A stretch of DNA of 64,000 bases from an uncultured bacterium (GTDB taxonomy: Bacteria > Bacteroidota > Bacteroidia > Bacteroidales > Bacteroidaceae): NCBI GenBank assembly GCA_905215345.1, contig CAJMPR010000003.1:310001-374000 (forward strand), written 5' to 3'. The notes beneath the pieces are model-generated. The model ran no database searches. It was not told the origin of the DNA and saw nothing but the letters and a program-made list of their open reading frames with translations. The position numbers and the translations under genes were made by a program. Shown here piece by piece: positions 22,803 to 33,267 of this stretch; the stretch's first letter is position 1, and each line of letters opens with the position of its first letter.

Positions 22803-24407
22803 TCATCTGTTTTTCATCGTTCGTCTGTCACCCTTGAAGAGTTCCTTCACCTTTTCGTCCGGATCATTATCTCCGTATTGCTTCTGGGATTCCCTTAATA
22901 AGGACATCAGTTCAGCCTGTTTGTCGGCATATTCGGGCCGGCCATATACATTATTCAACTCGTGGGGGTCGTTCTTCATATCGTACATTTCCCACTCATC
23001 CACATCGTTATAGAAGTGAATCAATTTGAAGTCGTCCGTACGAATACCGTAATGGCGTTTGACCGAATGTTCGGCAGGATATTCATAATAATGATAATAG
23101 GCAGCTTTCCGCCAGTCTTCGGGTATGTTTCCCTCATTGTCCCAGACGGGTTTCAAGGATTTACCCTGAATATCCCCGGGGATGTCAATCCCTGCATAAT
23201 CGAGCAAGGTAGGGGCAAAATCCACATTCATCGCGATAGCGTTGGAGGTAATACCCTGCTTGATTGCTTTAGGGTAGCGCACAATCAACGGCATACGCTG
23301 ACATTCTTCGTACATAAACCGCTTATCGAACCAACCATGTTCTCCCAAGAAGAATCCCTGGTCGGAGGTATAGACAATAATGGTATTGTCCAGTTCGCCG
23401 GTCTTTTCCAGATAGTTGAGTAAACGGCCGATATTCTCGTCTACGGCTATGACCGTAGCCAGATAATCGCGCATGTACTGCTGGTATTTCCAGCTAATCA
23501 GTTCTTTGCCCTTTAACTCCCCACTGCGATATTCGGAGATACGACGGGCATATACAGAGTCCCACTTATCCTGCACCTTTGCCGGCATACGTTTATAAAC
23601 CTGGTATAGCCGGTTGGTGGTATCTTTCAACATTTCCTCCCGGGTGAGAAGTTTCAAGTCCCAGTCCTCGGTCAACGTATGCTCTATCGACATATCCTGC
23701 TCTTTCGCGGCTCTACTCCTACCCTCATAGGTATCGAAAAGGGTGTTCGGTTCGGGGAATGTGGTAGAGTTGAACATCCCCAGATGACGGGGGGCGGGCA
23801 TCCAGTTACGATGCGGAGCCTTCTGATGGTACATCATGCAAAAAGGCTTGCTCTTATCCCTGTGTTCGAGATAATCAATCGCTTTATCCGTAACAATATC
23901 GGTTACATAGCCTTGTTCCACGACATGCTTTCCGTTCTCGATAAAGTCAGGATTATAATAATCTCCCTGCTCGTGTTGTCCGCTCAGGATGCACCAGTAA
24001 TCAAAGCCTTGCGGTTGGGTTATCAAATGCCATTTGCCGATAATCGAGGTCTGATAGCCTGCCGCCTGCAAGAGCTTGGGAAACGTCTGCTGACTTCCGT
24101 CGAAGGTGCTGGCATTATCAGTAAAGCCATTGATGTGGCTGAACTTGCCCGTCAAGATACAAGCTCTTGACGGGCCGGACAGGGCATTGACTGCATAACA
24201 ATTATCCATGCGGATACCTTCACCGGCTATCCTGTCCATATTGGGCGTCTGGATGAGACGCCCGCCATAGCATGACATAGCCTGCGTAGTATGGTCATCC
24301 GTCATCATAAAGATGATATTAGGACGTTTCACCTCTTCCTTAGAGGAAGTGCAGGCTGAAATCCCAATCGCTGCAAGCGGCAAAAGCATATATGATAACC
24401 GTTCCAT
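22803..24407 (-). CDS. S1 sulfatase, Ser-type, likely heparan 6-O-sulfatase (BT4656-like)
   Basis: 534-aa lipoprotein (lipobox GISAC, Cys19). Metal residues in NIIFMMTDDHT (Asp37/Asp38). The active-site motif LSGPSRACILTG has Ser77 as the residue converted to formylglycine (S-x-P-S-R), so it needs an anaerobic maturase encoded elsewhere. Further blocks: IIGKWHL, YHQKAPHRNWMP, YTSDQGFFLGEHGWFDK. Position next to PL12 and GH88 genes equals that of the B. thetaiotaomicron heparin locus, where this enzyme removes 6-O-sulfate from GlcNAc/GlcNS. Last gene of the GH88-PL12-sulfatase operon. Confidence 0.82.
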   Translation of the reverse strand: MERLSYMLLPLAAIGISACTSSKEEVKRPNIIFMMTDDHTTQAMSCYGGRLIQTPNMDRIAGEGIRMDNCYAVNALSGPSRACILTGKFSHINGFTDNASTFDGSQQTFPKLLQAAGYQTSIIGKWHLITQPQGFDYWCILSGQHEQGDYYNPDFIENGKHVVEQGYVTDIVTDKAIDYLEHRDKSKPFCMMYHQKAPHRNWMPAPRHLGMFNSTTFPEPNTLFDTYEGRSRAAKEQDMSIEHTLTEDWDLKLLTREEMLKDTTNRLYQVYKRMPAKVQDKWDSVYARRISEYRSGELKGKELISWKYQQYMRDYLATVIAVDENIGRLLNYLEKTGELDNTIIVYTSDQGFFLGEHGWFDKRFMYEECQRMPLIVRYPKAIKQGITSNAIAMNVDFAPTLLDYAGIDIPGDIQGKSLKPVWDNEGNIPEDWRKAAYYHYYEYPAEHSVKRHYGIRTDDFKLIHFYNDVDEWEMYDMKNDPHELNNVYGRPEYADKQAELMSLLRESQKQYGDNDPDEKVKELFKGDRRTMKNR

Positions 24408-24419
24408 AAGTGCAATTTA

Positions 24420-26417
24420 TTAGAATTGAGTAGCTAACCGACGTTTCTTTCCATTAACGGATACTTCAATCTTGACTCCTTTCTCATCAAATCCCTTATT
24501 TATGAATTTTGCATGGAGCGAAGGGTAGGCAGAGGTATCTTTCACCGGGTAAATGATTGTTATATAACGTACAGGGTCTGCACTGTTTTTAACTGCATCG
24601 AACGACACCGAAGTACGGGGTACGCGTTGGCGATAAGCGATGGAACGCCATCCTTCGTGTTCCTGTACCGATGCCTTCTGCTCGGGGAAGCATTGCAATT
24701 TTACATTGCTCTCTCCTTCGAAAGCAGAAGTCAGCGTATTGCTCTTCGAATCGACATTCACTTTTCCCTCGCATAAATGATAGTTCAGATTGACTGTTCC
24801 ACGGGCATCACCCACGGCTTCGTCCACAATGACGTAATAGGTTTGGTCTACAAAGAAAACCGTACGGCGGTGTTTCAAGTCTTTATAATGGGGATTCTCT
24901 GTTACCAGGATTTGCTCCTTGCCGTCCGGTTGCCACAGTTTGGTAACCGACTGGGTGGTTTCGAGGTTCTTGCCGTCCAGCGTCAACGTGTTGTGCACTC
25001 TTGTCTGGCGGAACCAGTTGCGGAGTTTCATTACTTCTTCATCACCGGCATATACGTACGAACCGCTATCAGGGAACAAGTTTCTGCCATTAAACCAGAG
25101 TTCAAAAGTTCCGTTATCGGGCTGGCAATGCCATTCTCCTTTAGGACCGGCTTTTACGACCATCACAGTGGCATCTTGTTTCCATCCGTTTCTGAAAGTA
25201 AAGAACCCGGAACTCAAAGCGCCGTGTGACAGGTAGGGCAGAAGGGAACCTTCACGACCTTCAGTAGCATAGTAACGTATCCACTCACAATCGGGGAAGA
25301 TTTCAAGCCATTCCCGGTAGTTACTGATTTCGGCGGGACGGTCGCCCATCTTCGCGTCGCTGAAGCATGGATTGCTGTAATCGGGGAAGCAAACGTTGGT
25401 ATAGAACTCAATCATGTTCTTTACCGTATTAACGTATTCAGCGGGGAATTCCCGGCGGAAACCATTCATGTCCGCCATACGCAAGGCTTTACAGAATATA
25501 TTAATGGCAGCCAGGTGGTAATGGGGGTCTAACTCGTATTGACCGCCATCGGCATAAACCTGCTTCTTTATTTCGCGGTTCAGAATACTGATACCGCTTT
25601 CTCTCCATGCGGGTGCATCTTTATATTCGGGGAAGAAGACGCCTGCATAGACCATACGTTGCGCCTCGAACAACAGGTGATTGCCCTCGTCGGAGTAATT
25701 ACCCAGAATATGTACCGCATGACGGTGGTAGTTCACCAAGAATTCAGTCAAGAATTCCGGAGTGAAAGCAGTTGCGGGATTGAACAAAAGGAACTGGCAG
25801 GTTTGATCTTGCAAGCGGTTACTTACTTCCAGCGGACGCCATGCAAACCGTACATTGTCGGCATCACCTTTTACCTCACCGGCACTGACTAACTCGTATT
25901 CTTCTTTTTCGACCTCAGTTAACGGATTCTTTACAATCCAGTCGATATATTGATTTACCCATTCCTTGGCATACTTCTCGTCACCGGAGAGACGATAGGC
26001 TTTACCCATGGGCGTGAACCATTTGTGACGATGAAGCTGCCAACGCAGTTCGTTATCCTGAACAGGCCAATATTGCCAGTTAATATCCTTTCCGTAATTA
26101 TAAGAGGGTTGGTAGCCCTTGTGTACGAAGAAGGTGTGCTCCAAGCCGTCGTCGGCCCACTTCTGTTCTTCTTTGGAGATAGTGAGATGCTGCAAGTCAA
26201 TGTCCGGATGTGCGATGCCGGTACGATGCCGGTAGTAATTGAGCAAAGCACGGGCAGCCTCATCCCATTGCCGCACAGTATATGCCGCTTTTACTTTTTC
26301 CAAACCCGGATAATCCAGATTCAGCAAGTCAAAAGCTTCTTTTCTAAGTTGCTGCGCTTCGAGGGTTACAGTAAACAGTAATAATAATGTCGCTAAAACC
26401 AATTTCATCATTTTCAT
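24420..26417 (-). CDS. Heparin/heparan-sulfate lyase, PL12 (BT4657-like)
   Basis: 665 aa with a signal peptide (LVLATLLLLFTVTLEAQ). N-terminal alpha/alpha toroid (WPVQDNELRWQLHRHKWFTP, HILGNYSDEGNHLLFEAQRM with the likely catalytic Asn, GGQYELDPHYHLAA with Tyr) and a C-terminal beta-sandwich (VVKAGPKGEWHCQPDNGTFE with the His, FFVDQTYYVIVDEAVG). From memory it is close along its length to the B. thetaiotaomicron PL12 enzyme. It cleaves heparan sulfate at low-sulfated GlcN-GlcA bonds by beta-elimination, leaving unsaturated uronic acids. Twelve bases separate it from the sulfatase and 17 from GH88. Confidence 0.9.
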   Translation of the reverse strand: MKMMKLVLATLLLLFTVTLEAQQLRKEAFDLLNLDYPGLEKVKAAYTVRQWDEAARALLNYYRHRTGIAHPDIDLQHLTISKEEQKWADDGLEHTFFVHKGYQPSYNYGKDINWQYWPVQDNELRWQLHRHKWFTPMGKAYRLSGDEKYAKEWVNQYIDWIVKNPLTEVEKEEYELVSAGEVKGDADNVRFAWRPLEVSNRLQDQTCQFLLFNPATAFTPEFLTEFLVNYHRHAVHILGNYSDEGNHLLFEAQRMVYAGVFFPEYKDAPAWRESGISILNREIKKQVYADGGQYELDPHYHLAAINIFCKALRMADMNGFRREFPAEYVNTVKNMIEFYTNVCFPDYSNPCFSDAKMGDRPAEISNYREWLEIFPDCEWIRYYATEGREGSLLPYLSHGALSSGFFTFRNGWKQDATVMVVKAGPKGEWHCQPDNGTFELWFNGRNLFPDSGSYVYAGDEEVMKLRNWFRQTRVHNTLTLDGKNLETTQSVTKLWQPDGKEQILVTENPHYKDLKHRRTVFFVDQTYYVIVDEAVGDARGTVNLNYHLCEGKVNVDSKSNTLTSAFEGESNVKLQCFPEQKASVQEHEGWRSIAYRQRVPRTSVSFDAVKNSADPVRYITIIYPVKDTSAYPSLHAKFINKGFDEKGVKIEVSVNGKKRRLATQF

Positions 26418-26434
26418 GGTATACTAAGTTAAGT

Positions 26435-27715
26435 TTAAATATCCTTATAATCGATTCCTTTTATTTTCATATAGCGAAGCAAAGCTTCAAGATAGTAATA
26501 GTCGGCATAGTTGAGCGGTGTGTCGATTTCTGATCCGTTGGGTAATGAACCTGTGGAGTGCATCAAGATAAAGCCTTGATTCGTACCGACCTTAGCCAGA
26601 TAAGCATCGGAAGAAAGGCTTTTGAGCAGCTTTTCCGCATAGTCCAAATAGGGTTGTCCGTTTTCGGCCAATGTGCTCAGCTCTATCAATGCGGAAGCGG
26701 TGATAGAAGCGGCCGAAGCATCACGGGGAGTCTGGGAAGTATCGGGGGCGTCATAGTCCCAGAGAGGAACCAAATCGTCGGTCTTCACCCGTTGCATAAT
26801 TAAGGATGCAATGTCCTCGGCTTGTTGAAGGAATCGTTTATCTTTGGATTCACGGTAGCAGGAAGTATATCCGTATACTCCCCAGGCTTGTCCGCGTGCC
26901 CATGCCGAAGCATCGTTCTGTCCCTGATGGGTACATTTCTTTTCTATTGTTCCGTCATTGTTATAACTTACCACATGATAGGATGAATGGTCTTCCCTGA
27001 AATGGTTCTTCATCGTGGTTTCGGCATGTGTCAGAGCAAGCTTCTTATATTTATCATCCCCGGTAAGCCGGCTTACGTAGAACAGTAAGTCCAGATTCAT
27101 CATATTATCTATAATAACGGGGAAGTTCCATTTTCCAAAGTTCCAGGAGCGGATACAACCTATCTGCGGGTTGAAGCGTCCACATAGATTATCGGCAGTC
27201 TGTATCAATGCCTGGCGTACACTGTCGGCAGGGCATAAACGATAGGCATTGCCATAACTGCAATTCATCATAAAGCCTATGTCATGGGTTCCGTTATATT
27301 CGCGTATAGGATAGAGGTAGTTCGTAAATTTAACGGCATGTTTCCGCAAGTCTTTATCTCCTGTCAACTGATAGGCATACCACAAATTGCCAGGGAAGAA
27401 GCCACTCGTCCAGTCGTAGATGGAAAAGCAATAGCGCCGCGTACCTAATTCATGGGTGACGGGTTTTACGCGTATAGAGTCTGTGGAATCTTTCTGTAAC
27501 TGATGATAGAGAAAGTCCATGTCATATCCTGTCCAGATGGAACGTGGCAGACAAACCGAATCTCCGACATCGGCTACCGTTTCTTTCAGTTGCTCTACCG
27601 ATACATCTATCGCTTGCTTCAACCAGGCATACTCTACTTTGGGCTGACTCGACGAGCAACTCGAAAGAAGCTGTAACGCAGCAACCGTACAACCCAACAA
27701 TATTTTTTTCTTCAT
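26435..27715 (-). CDS. GH88 unsaturated glucuronyl hydrolase (BT4658-like)
   Basis: 426-aa lipoprotein (lipobox LLSSC, Cys20). GH88 (alpha/alpha)6 barrel features: IYDWTSGFFPGNLWYAYQLT, THDIGFMMNCSYGNAY (Asp145), FPVIIDNMMNLDLLFY (Asp203) and SAWARGQAWGVYGYTSCY. The two Asp residues match the catalytic pair. It removes the delta-4,5 unsaturated uronic acid from lyase products, after any 2-O-sulfate is gone. First gene of its operon, with its own predicted operator-controlled promoter. Confidence 0.92.
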   Translation of the reverse strand: MKKKILLGCTVAALQLLSSCSSSQPKVEYAWLKQAIDVSVEQLKETVADVGDSVCLPRSIWTGYDMDFLYHQLQKDSTDSIRVKPVTHELGTRRYCFSIYDWTSGFFPGNLWYAYQLTGDKDLRKHAVKFTNYLYPIREYNGTHDIGFMMNCSYGNAYRLCPADSVRQALIQTADNLCGRFNPQIGCIRSWNFGKWNFPVIIDNMMNLDLLFYVSRLTGDDKYKKLALTHAETTMKNHFREDHSSYHVVSYNNDGTIEKKCTHQGQNDASAWARGQAWGVYGYTSCYRESKDKRFLQQAEDIASLIMQRVKTDDLVPLWDYDAPDTSQTPRDASAASITASALIELSTLAENGQPYLDYAEKLLKSLSSDAYLAKVGTNQGFILMHSTGSLPNGSEIDTPLNYADYYYLEALLRYMKIKGIDYKDI

Positions 27716-27751
27716 AATACCTTTTATAATTTATGTTTTTTTCCTTGCATA

Positions 27752-27855
27752 CAAATTTACAGATAGGCAAGGACTATGACATGTAATAATGTTGAAAGAT
27801 GCTTCATGAGAGAATAAAAACAATACCAATTCTGTTGAATGTAGTATAAATTTGT
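27752..27855 (-). promoter_or_regulatory. GH88-operon promoter with HTCS operator candidate (site 4)
   Basis: -7 box TAAATTTG (27759-27752). On the plus strand, CTGT at 27832 and TTGT at 27852 are spaced 20 bases, with context TCTGTTGAAT and TTTGTCTTAT, close to site 3. The first half is exactly 73 bases from the end of the -7 box, as at the other three sites. Confidence 0.55.
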
Positions 27856-27886
27856 CTTATCTCCGATGAAACATCTTTCAAAGATG

Positions 27887-27929
27887 TGATAGAGAGAAGG
27901 GAAGTATCGCTACTTTCCCCTCTCTATCA
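27887..27929 (-). terminator. Hairpin terminator after susC1-susD1
   Basis: TGATAGAGAG... pairs with ...CTCTCTATCA (27887-27906 / 27911-27929, minor mismatch), 22 bases after the susD stop. A second small hairpin ACATCTTT-C-AAAGATGT (27871-27887) follows. It separates this operon from the GH88 operon. Confidence 0.65.
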
Positions 27930-27950
27930 TTGAGAGTTATTTATTTTAGT

Positions 27951-29747
27951 TTATTCGTAACCCGGGTTGTTCTCTCCGCCCAAAGTTGCATTAGATTGTA
28001 TTTCAGCCAAAGGAATGGGGAACAGTTCGTTCTTGCCATCAACAAAGTTACGACCGGCAATGTAGTTTGCAGTTGCCCAGGTTTTCGGATCCCATGTCTT
28101 AGGTTTTTCTCCTTCTTTCAGTTCTCTTGGTTTACCATTAGCATCTACATCCTTGAATTCATTTGCACCTTCTACCCAACCTTCGATATGTGCTTGGGCT
28201 GCTCTCAATGCATCACCCAAAATACCCCAACGGATCAAATCGAATTTGCGTTGTCCTTCATAAGCTGTTTCAAAAGCACGCTCCCAATACAGAGCTGTAC
28301 GGAATTTACCGGCTTCATCACCATCACTGATAAAAGGAAGGTCATACACCTTAGGAGCTTTCATCAAAGTTGCATAGTTGGCCGAAGTAATCGGAGTAGC
28401 CTCGGCACGAGTACGAACACTGTTTAACAGATTCCATGCTTCCGGAGTATTGTTGGTTTCGTTATAAGCTTCAGCAGCCATCAATACTACATCAGCATAA
28501 CGTAACGGACAATAGTTTACTCCCGTATGATTAGGATCAACAAAACCAGGTGCCATCCATTCTCTGCGCCATTTGCCCGGATAACGATTCATATCTGTTG
28601 ATATTTCCTTGCAAACAGTCAGTTTGACGTGGTCTTTCTTCTTTTTATCCCATCTCATTACATAATCTACAAAATTCACATCACGACGTACGTCTTTGTC
28701 TTCATAAAATCCTTTCCAATAAGGCAACACAACCATAAATGCGTTGGCACGTCCATAGTGAGTCTGGTTAGCCGCTCCGCTACCTGCATCAGGAGCGTCG
28801 GTAAGCGGGCCGTTATAGGTTGCCCAGTAGCCTGCATTATCTTTCTCACCATTATTAGGCTCGAAAGCTATTTCCCACAAGCTTTCCTGATTATTCAACA
28901 CAAGTTGAGAATAATTCTGGAACAATTTTTCATATCCACCACTATAAAAATCATGATAACCTTCCGTTTTAAGAGCTTTCCACTCAGCAATAACAGCATC
29001 GAAATACTGTTTGCGTTTAGCGTCATCGGGACGAACAAGCTTACGAGTAGCACGATCCAGGCTATAACCGGCACGTTGCAGATAAACACGCATCAATAAA
29101 GCATGAGCAGCACCCTGACAAGGAACTTCTGAAGAAGCAACTTTACTACCCGGATTCAAATACTGCTTGGCAAAATCCAAATCCTTAATAATCTCATCAT
29201 AAATAAGTTCTCTATCCGTACGAGGCTGAGATGTTTGTGCAAATCCACTGGTATACGTTGTCTTAAACGGAACATCTCCCCAGAATCGAACAAGGTCAAA
29301 CGCCAAGAAAGCACGAAGGAAGCGAGCCTGAGCTACCAGTTCTTTTAGTTCGGCACTATCTTCATAACCAGCCATTCCCTCGATACCGGTAATTGCCAGA
29401 TTAGCGCGGTCAATACCTTGATAAGTATAGTTCCACACAGAAGCAATCCACACATTAGAGGAAGTAACCGCATACTGGGAAATATCACGACGTGTTCCGT
29501 CACCCGTACCCGCGCCTCTAATCATATACATATCATCAGCAGTAGCAAACGGCATAACGTATTGTCCATAGGAGCCTTCGGCGGCAAGACAGTCGTATAC
29601 ACCAATTACTGCCATTTTAGCCTTATCTACCGTAGTAAAATAAGTATCCATTTCATATAGTGAAGTAGGCTTTTCTGTTAAATCGCAGGAAACCGCCCCA
29701 ACACTCATCAGTGCGCTAAGCACATATATTAATTTATTTTTCTTCAT
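27951..29747 (-). CDS. SusD-like glycan-binding lipoprotein (pair 1)
   Basis: 598 aa, lipobox at GAVSC (Cys21). RagB/SusD architecture: N-terminal SusD-like part with YDCLAAEGSYGQYVMPFATA, a TPR-like middle (ELKELVAQARFLRAFLAFDL ... GAAHALLMRVYLQRAGY), and the C-terminal RWGILGDALRA and NPGYE end. It sits on the outer membrane as a lid on its SusC partner and captures heparan sulfate fragments. Separated by 22 bases from susC1. Order matches BT4659/BT4660 of the B. thetaiotaomicron heparin locus. Confidence 0.92.
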   Translation of the reverse strand: MKKNKLIYVLSALMSVGAVSCDLTEKPTSLYEMDTYFTTVDKAKMAVIGVYDCLAAEGSYGQYVMPFATADDMYMIRGAGTGDGTRRDISQYAVTSSNVWIASVWNYTYQGIDRANLAITGIEGMAGYEDSAELKELVAQARFLRAFLAFDLVRFWGDVPFKTTYTSGFAQTSQPRTDRELIYDEIIKDLDFAKQYLNPGSKVASSEVPCQGAAHALLMRVYLQRAGYSLDRATRKLVRPDDAKRKQYFDAVIAEWKALKTEGYHDFYSGGYEKLFQNYSQLVLNNQESLWEIAFEPNNGEKDNAGYWATYNGPLTDAPDAGSGAANQTHYGRANAFMVVLPYWKGFYEDKDVRRDVNFVDYVMRWDKKKKDHVKLTVCKEISTDMNRYPGKWRREWMAPGFVDPNHTGVNYCPLRYADVVLMAAEAYNETNNTPEAWNLLNSVRTRAEATPITSANYATLMKAPKVYDLPFISDGDEAGKFRTALYWERAFETAYEGQRKFDLIRWGILGDALRAAQAHIEGWVEGANEFKDVDANGKPRELKEGEKPKTWDPKTWATANYIAGRNFVDGKNELFPIPLAEIQSNATLGGENNPGYE

Positions 29748-29769
29748 TGTATTTCGCTTTTAGGGTTCA

Positions 29770-32700
29770 TTAAAATGCTACATTAATACCAAACACGAAG
29801 GAACGACTTCTGGGGTAAGCTCCAAAATCGACACCGGGTGTCATCGCGTCACTCATCGTAGATACTTCCGGATCAAAACCGGTATATTTAGTCCAAGTCA
29901 ACAAATTGTTGCCGGTAGCATACAAACGTAACTTTGTCAAGCCTATTTTATTAATAATAGTTTTCGGGAAGGTATATCCCAATGTTATATTACTCAACTT
30001 CAAATAAGAACCATCTTCTACCGCCCAAGAATGAACAAGTGCATTATCCGATGAACCATTATCAGCAAAGCAAGCAACTGTCTTTCCTTGATTTACAGCA
30101 GCAAGTTCTGCCGGATCAGTAATCAATGAACCGTCTTTATTAATTGTAACCCAACGGTGACTCCAATCGGCTGATGCCAACACATTCTTATTGGTCAGAG
30201 ATGTTCTCGTATTAGTCAGTTTGGTAGCGTTCAATACATCGTTACCGAAACTATAAGTCAGGAAGATACTCAAATCAAAATCCTTATAAGTAAATGTATT
30301 ATTAATACCTCCATAGAATTTCGGGAATGCATTTCCAATAACAGTTTTGTCATCTTCTGTTATCTTATTATCTTCGCTACCATCCACATTCTTGAATTTT
30401 AGCATACCGGGTTGTACCTTTTCTTTTTCACCACGATAAACAATACCATCTTTCAAGGTATATTTGCCTGATGCCGCATCATAATTAAAATCTTCAACCT
30501 GATACAAACCATCCGATATATAGCCATAGAACTGTCCCAAAGGTTCGCCGACACCCACTTTATGTGAAGAACCTGCACCTTTAAGACCAATATCAGCCAG
30601 ATAAAGCTGTACCTTCTCACCTGTTAATTGCTTCACTGAGTTTTTATTGCGTGATATAGTAACGGCAGTATTCCATGTAAAATTCTTATTCGTGATGTTC
30701 ACTGAATTAATAGTCACATCAAGACCCTTGTTTTCTGTTTCACCGGCATTAATTGTCATAGAGGCATAACCTGAAGAATTCGGCAGACGGGCATCAAACA
30801 ACAAATTGCTACTGCGGTTAACATAGAATTCCGGAGAAATAGTCAAGCGTTGATTGAAGAAACCTAAATCCAATCCTACATTGAATGTCTTATTGGCTTC
30901 CCATTTCAAATCAGGGTTAGGAACTTGCTTGGAAGCATAACCGGGCTGTGCAGAATTGCCGTTGGGATAAGTGACGGAATTCATAATCGCCAAACTGGAA
31001 TAGCTACCAATTCGGTTGTTACCTGCCAAACCATAACCGATACGGAATTTCAAGTCAGAGAAGATATTCAGTTCTTTGATAAATTCTTCTTCACCCAAAC
31101 GCCATGCTGCAGAAACAGCCGGGAAATAACCCCACTTATTGTTCTTACCAAACTTAGAAGAACCATCGGCACGTATAGAAGCCGTAAACAGATACTTATC
31201 CAAAAGGCTGTAATTTACACGACCGAAGAAAGAGAGTAACTTATCATCATAGTTTTCGCTGGAAGAAGGAGTAATCGGGGTTCCTAATGACAAGTCACCC
31301 AAGCCGATATCATCATTCGGAAAGTTATTGGCACCTGCCATAAAGCTACGTGTCCATTTCGTTACGTACTCATGACCCACCATAGCAGTTACATTGTGTT
31401 TTGTATTGCTCCAGTTGTAAGTTAACACATTAGAAGTCTGGAAACTGCTGCTTTCAATGTTCGTAATGTTACCATTGATGCTTGAACGTTTTGCCGTCAT
31501 GGATTGATCACCGTAGAAGATGTCATTACGACGAGTCTGATAACGCATACCGGTTGCATTGCGGAACGAAAGTCCTTTGAGTAATTTGATGGTAACACCT
31601 GCATTAGCCTGAAAAGTGCGCCATTCTTTATCCTTGATTTCTTCCGAAGCCGACAATAAAGGATTCTGCATTACGTTACCGTTATCATCGGCAAACAACG
31701 GGTCTTCTTCACCCAGCAAATCTGTATCTAAACCATTGACACCAATCGTAGGACGGTATTGAAGAATGTGCTGCATCTTATTAAAGCGGTCACCGCCTTC
31801 GGAAGTGCCCATACCTTCCACACGCATTTGGTCATAACTGATACGGGCATTCATGGTTAACCACTTATTTACCTCGTGATTCATATTGAATGAAATATTA
31901 TGCTTCTTGGAACCACTATATACCATAGCACCTTCTTCATCATAATAAGCATAGGCCAAACTATATTGCAGCTTCTCCGTATTTCCGGATACACCTACAC
32001 GATAATTCTGTGTCAGTGCCGTACGCCCCAATGCTTCATCTTGCCAGTTAAGACCTTTCCGTCCGGCATAATTAGCTTCAATATCACTGAATTTTCCATA
32101 ATTATTTTCCCACTTATTCAAGTCACCACCATCACCCGTTGAAATTTTATAAAGCGTACGCTCATAATCCAACAATGCAAATTCATAAGGAGAAAGTACA
32201 TCCAACTTTTTAGCAATCTTCTTGAAACCAACATAGCTATCGAAAGTAACAGTAGCTTTACCACCGGACTTACTACCATTCTTAGTAGTAATTACCACAA
32301 CACCATTCGCACCACGTGCACCATAAATAGCAGTAGCAGATGCATCTTTCAAAACGTCAATAGTTTCAATCTCGGCAGGGTCAAGAGTTGACATACCATC
32401 TTCACTGGGGAAACCGTCAATAATATAAAGAGGCTCATTACTTTGAGTGATAGAGATACCACCACGTATACGAATAGAAACAGAAGAACCGGGAGCACCT
32501 TCAGATTGTTGAATTTGCACACCCGCCATACGTCCTGCCAATGCTTGCGTTACGTCGCTAACAGGTACTTTAGAGAGTTCCTGATTACCAACTGACGCTA
32601 CAGAACCTGTTAAATCTTTACGCTTTACTGTTGCATAACCGATGGCTACAACTTCGTCCAGCATTACGGCATCAGCTTTAAGCGTTACATTAATCACTTT

Positions 32701-32973
32701 TTGTCCGTTGACTTTCACATCCTGTGTAGTCATCCCGACATAAGAAAAAACCAATACATCTTTCGATGCATCATTTACTTTCAATGAATAGTTACCATTT
32801 ACATCGGTCACCGTTCCAACGCCGGCAGCACCTTTAATAGTAACACTACCACCGATAACTTCATATCCTTCACTATCTACGACCTTACCGGTAACAGTCG
32901 AACTTTGTGCGTATGCAGACATACTAACAAAGGTGAGGACAACCATTAAAAACAATTCTTTTAATTTGTGCAT
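29770..32973 (-). CDS. SusC-like TonB-dependent transporter (pair 1)
   Basis: 1067 aa from ATG 32973 (MHKLKELFLMVVLTFVSMSA, signal peptide); a longer frame to 33027 runs into the promoter and is rejected. Carboxypeptidase-D-like regulatory domain (VTGKVVDSEGYEVIGGSVTI), TonB box region (DEVVAIGYATVKRKDLTG), plug with SEPLYIIDGFP-type block (SNEPLYIIDGFPSEDG) and a 22-strand barrel ending SFVFGINVAF. It imports large oligosaccharides across the outer membrane using TonB energy. Paralogous to susC2 at 37383. Confidence 0.93.
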   Translation of the reverse strand: MHKLKELFLMVVLTFVSMSAYAQSSTVTGKVVDSEGYEVIGGSVTIKGAAGVGTVTDVNGNYSLKVNDASKDVLVFSYVGMTTQDVKVNGQKVINVTLKADAVMLDEVVAIGYATVKRKDLTGSVASVGNQELSKVPVSDVTQALAGRMAGVQIQQSEGAPGSSVSIRIRGGISITQSNEPLYIIDGFPSEDGMSTLDPAEIETIDVLKDASATAIYGARGANGVVVITTKNGSKSGGKATVTFDSYVGFKKIAKKLDVLSPYEFALLDYERTLYKISTGDGGDLNKWENNYGKFSDIEANYAGRKGLNWQDEALGRTALTQNYRVGVSGNTEKLQYSLAYAYYDEEGAMVYSGSKKHNISFNMNHEVNKWLTMNARISYDQMRVEGMGTSEGGDRFNKMQHILQYRPTIGVNGLDTDLLGEEDPLFADDNGNVMQNPLLSASEEIKDKEWRTFQANAGVTIKLLKGLSFRNATGMRYQTRRNDIFYGDQSMTAKRSSINGNITNIESSSFQTSNVLTYNWSNTKHNVTAMVGHEYVTKWTRSFMAGANNFPNDDIGLGDLSLGTPITPSSSENYDDKLLSFFGRVNYSLLDKYLFTASIRADGSSKFGKNNKWGYFPAVSAAWRLGEEEFIKELNIFSDLKFRIGYGLAGNNRIGSYSSLAIMNSVTYPNGNSAQPGYASKQVPNPDLKWEANKTFNVGLDLGFFNQRLTISPEFYVNRSSNLLFDARLPNSSGYASMTINAGETENKGLDVTINSVNITNKNFTWNTAVTISRNKNSVKQLTGEKVQLYLADIGLKGAGSSHKVGVGEPLGQFYGYISDGLYQVEDFNYDAASGKYTLKDGIVYRGEKEKVQPGMLKFKNVDGSEDNKITEDDKTVIGNAFPKFYGGINNTFTYKDFDLSIFLTYSFGNDVLNATKLTNTRTSLTNKNVLASADWSHRWVTINKDGSLITDPAELAAVNQGKTVACFADNGSSDNALVHSWAVEDGSYLKLSNITLGYTFPKTIINKIGLTKLRLYATGNNLLTWTKYTGFDPEVSTMSDAMTPGVDFGAYPRSRSFVFGINVAF

Positions 32974-33020
32974 AATAATTATAAATCTAAGGTTAAACTT
33001 TAGAAATAATTTTTCGGACA

Positions 33021-33128
33021 CAAACATACGACAAGTGCTAAAACATGTGTAAAAGTATTGTTTTTTATTATCCCATTTTTACGCAGAACGGATGCAAATA
33101 TTGTGTATCAATGAGGATTTTTGTGCAA
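33021..33128 (-). promoter_or_regulatory. susC1 promoter with HTCS operator candidate (site 1)
   Basis: -7 box TATGTTTG (33028-33021), no clear -33. On the plus strand GATGCAAATATTGTGTAT (33091-33108) and TTTTTGTGCAA (33118-33128) give TTGT repeats at 33101 and 33121. TTGT is 73 bases from the box. The 18-base block is identical at site 2. The rest of 32974-33267 has no gene. Confidence 0.65.
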
Positions 33129-33267
33129 TAACAGCCTTTTAAAGCATTCACACAAGGGGTACTTGTCTAAAATTACCCTATAATATATAGAGTCTTTTTA
33201 GACAGATTTACTGATAATCTACAGATTATTTAAATAATATATATTCTATATAACCGGCTATTCACCA

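Noticed and set aside
22962..23423. 153-aa plus-strand ORF over the sulfatase
   Set aside because: Shadow of the minus-strand sulfatase; no independent features.
25539..26381. Plus-strand ORFs over the PL12 lyase
   Set aside because: Antisense frames of a well-supported enzyme.
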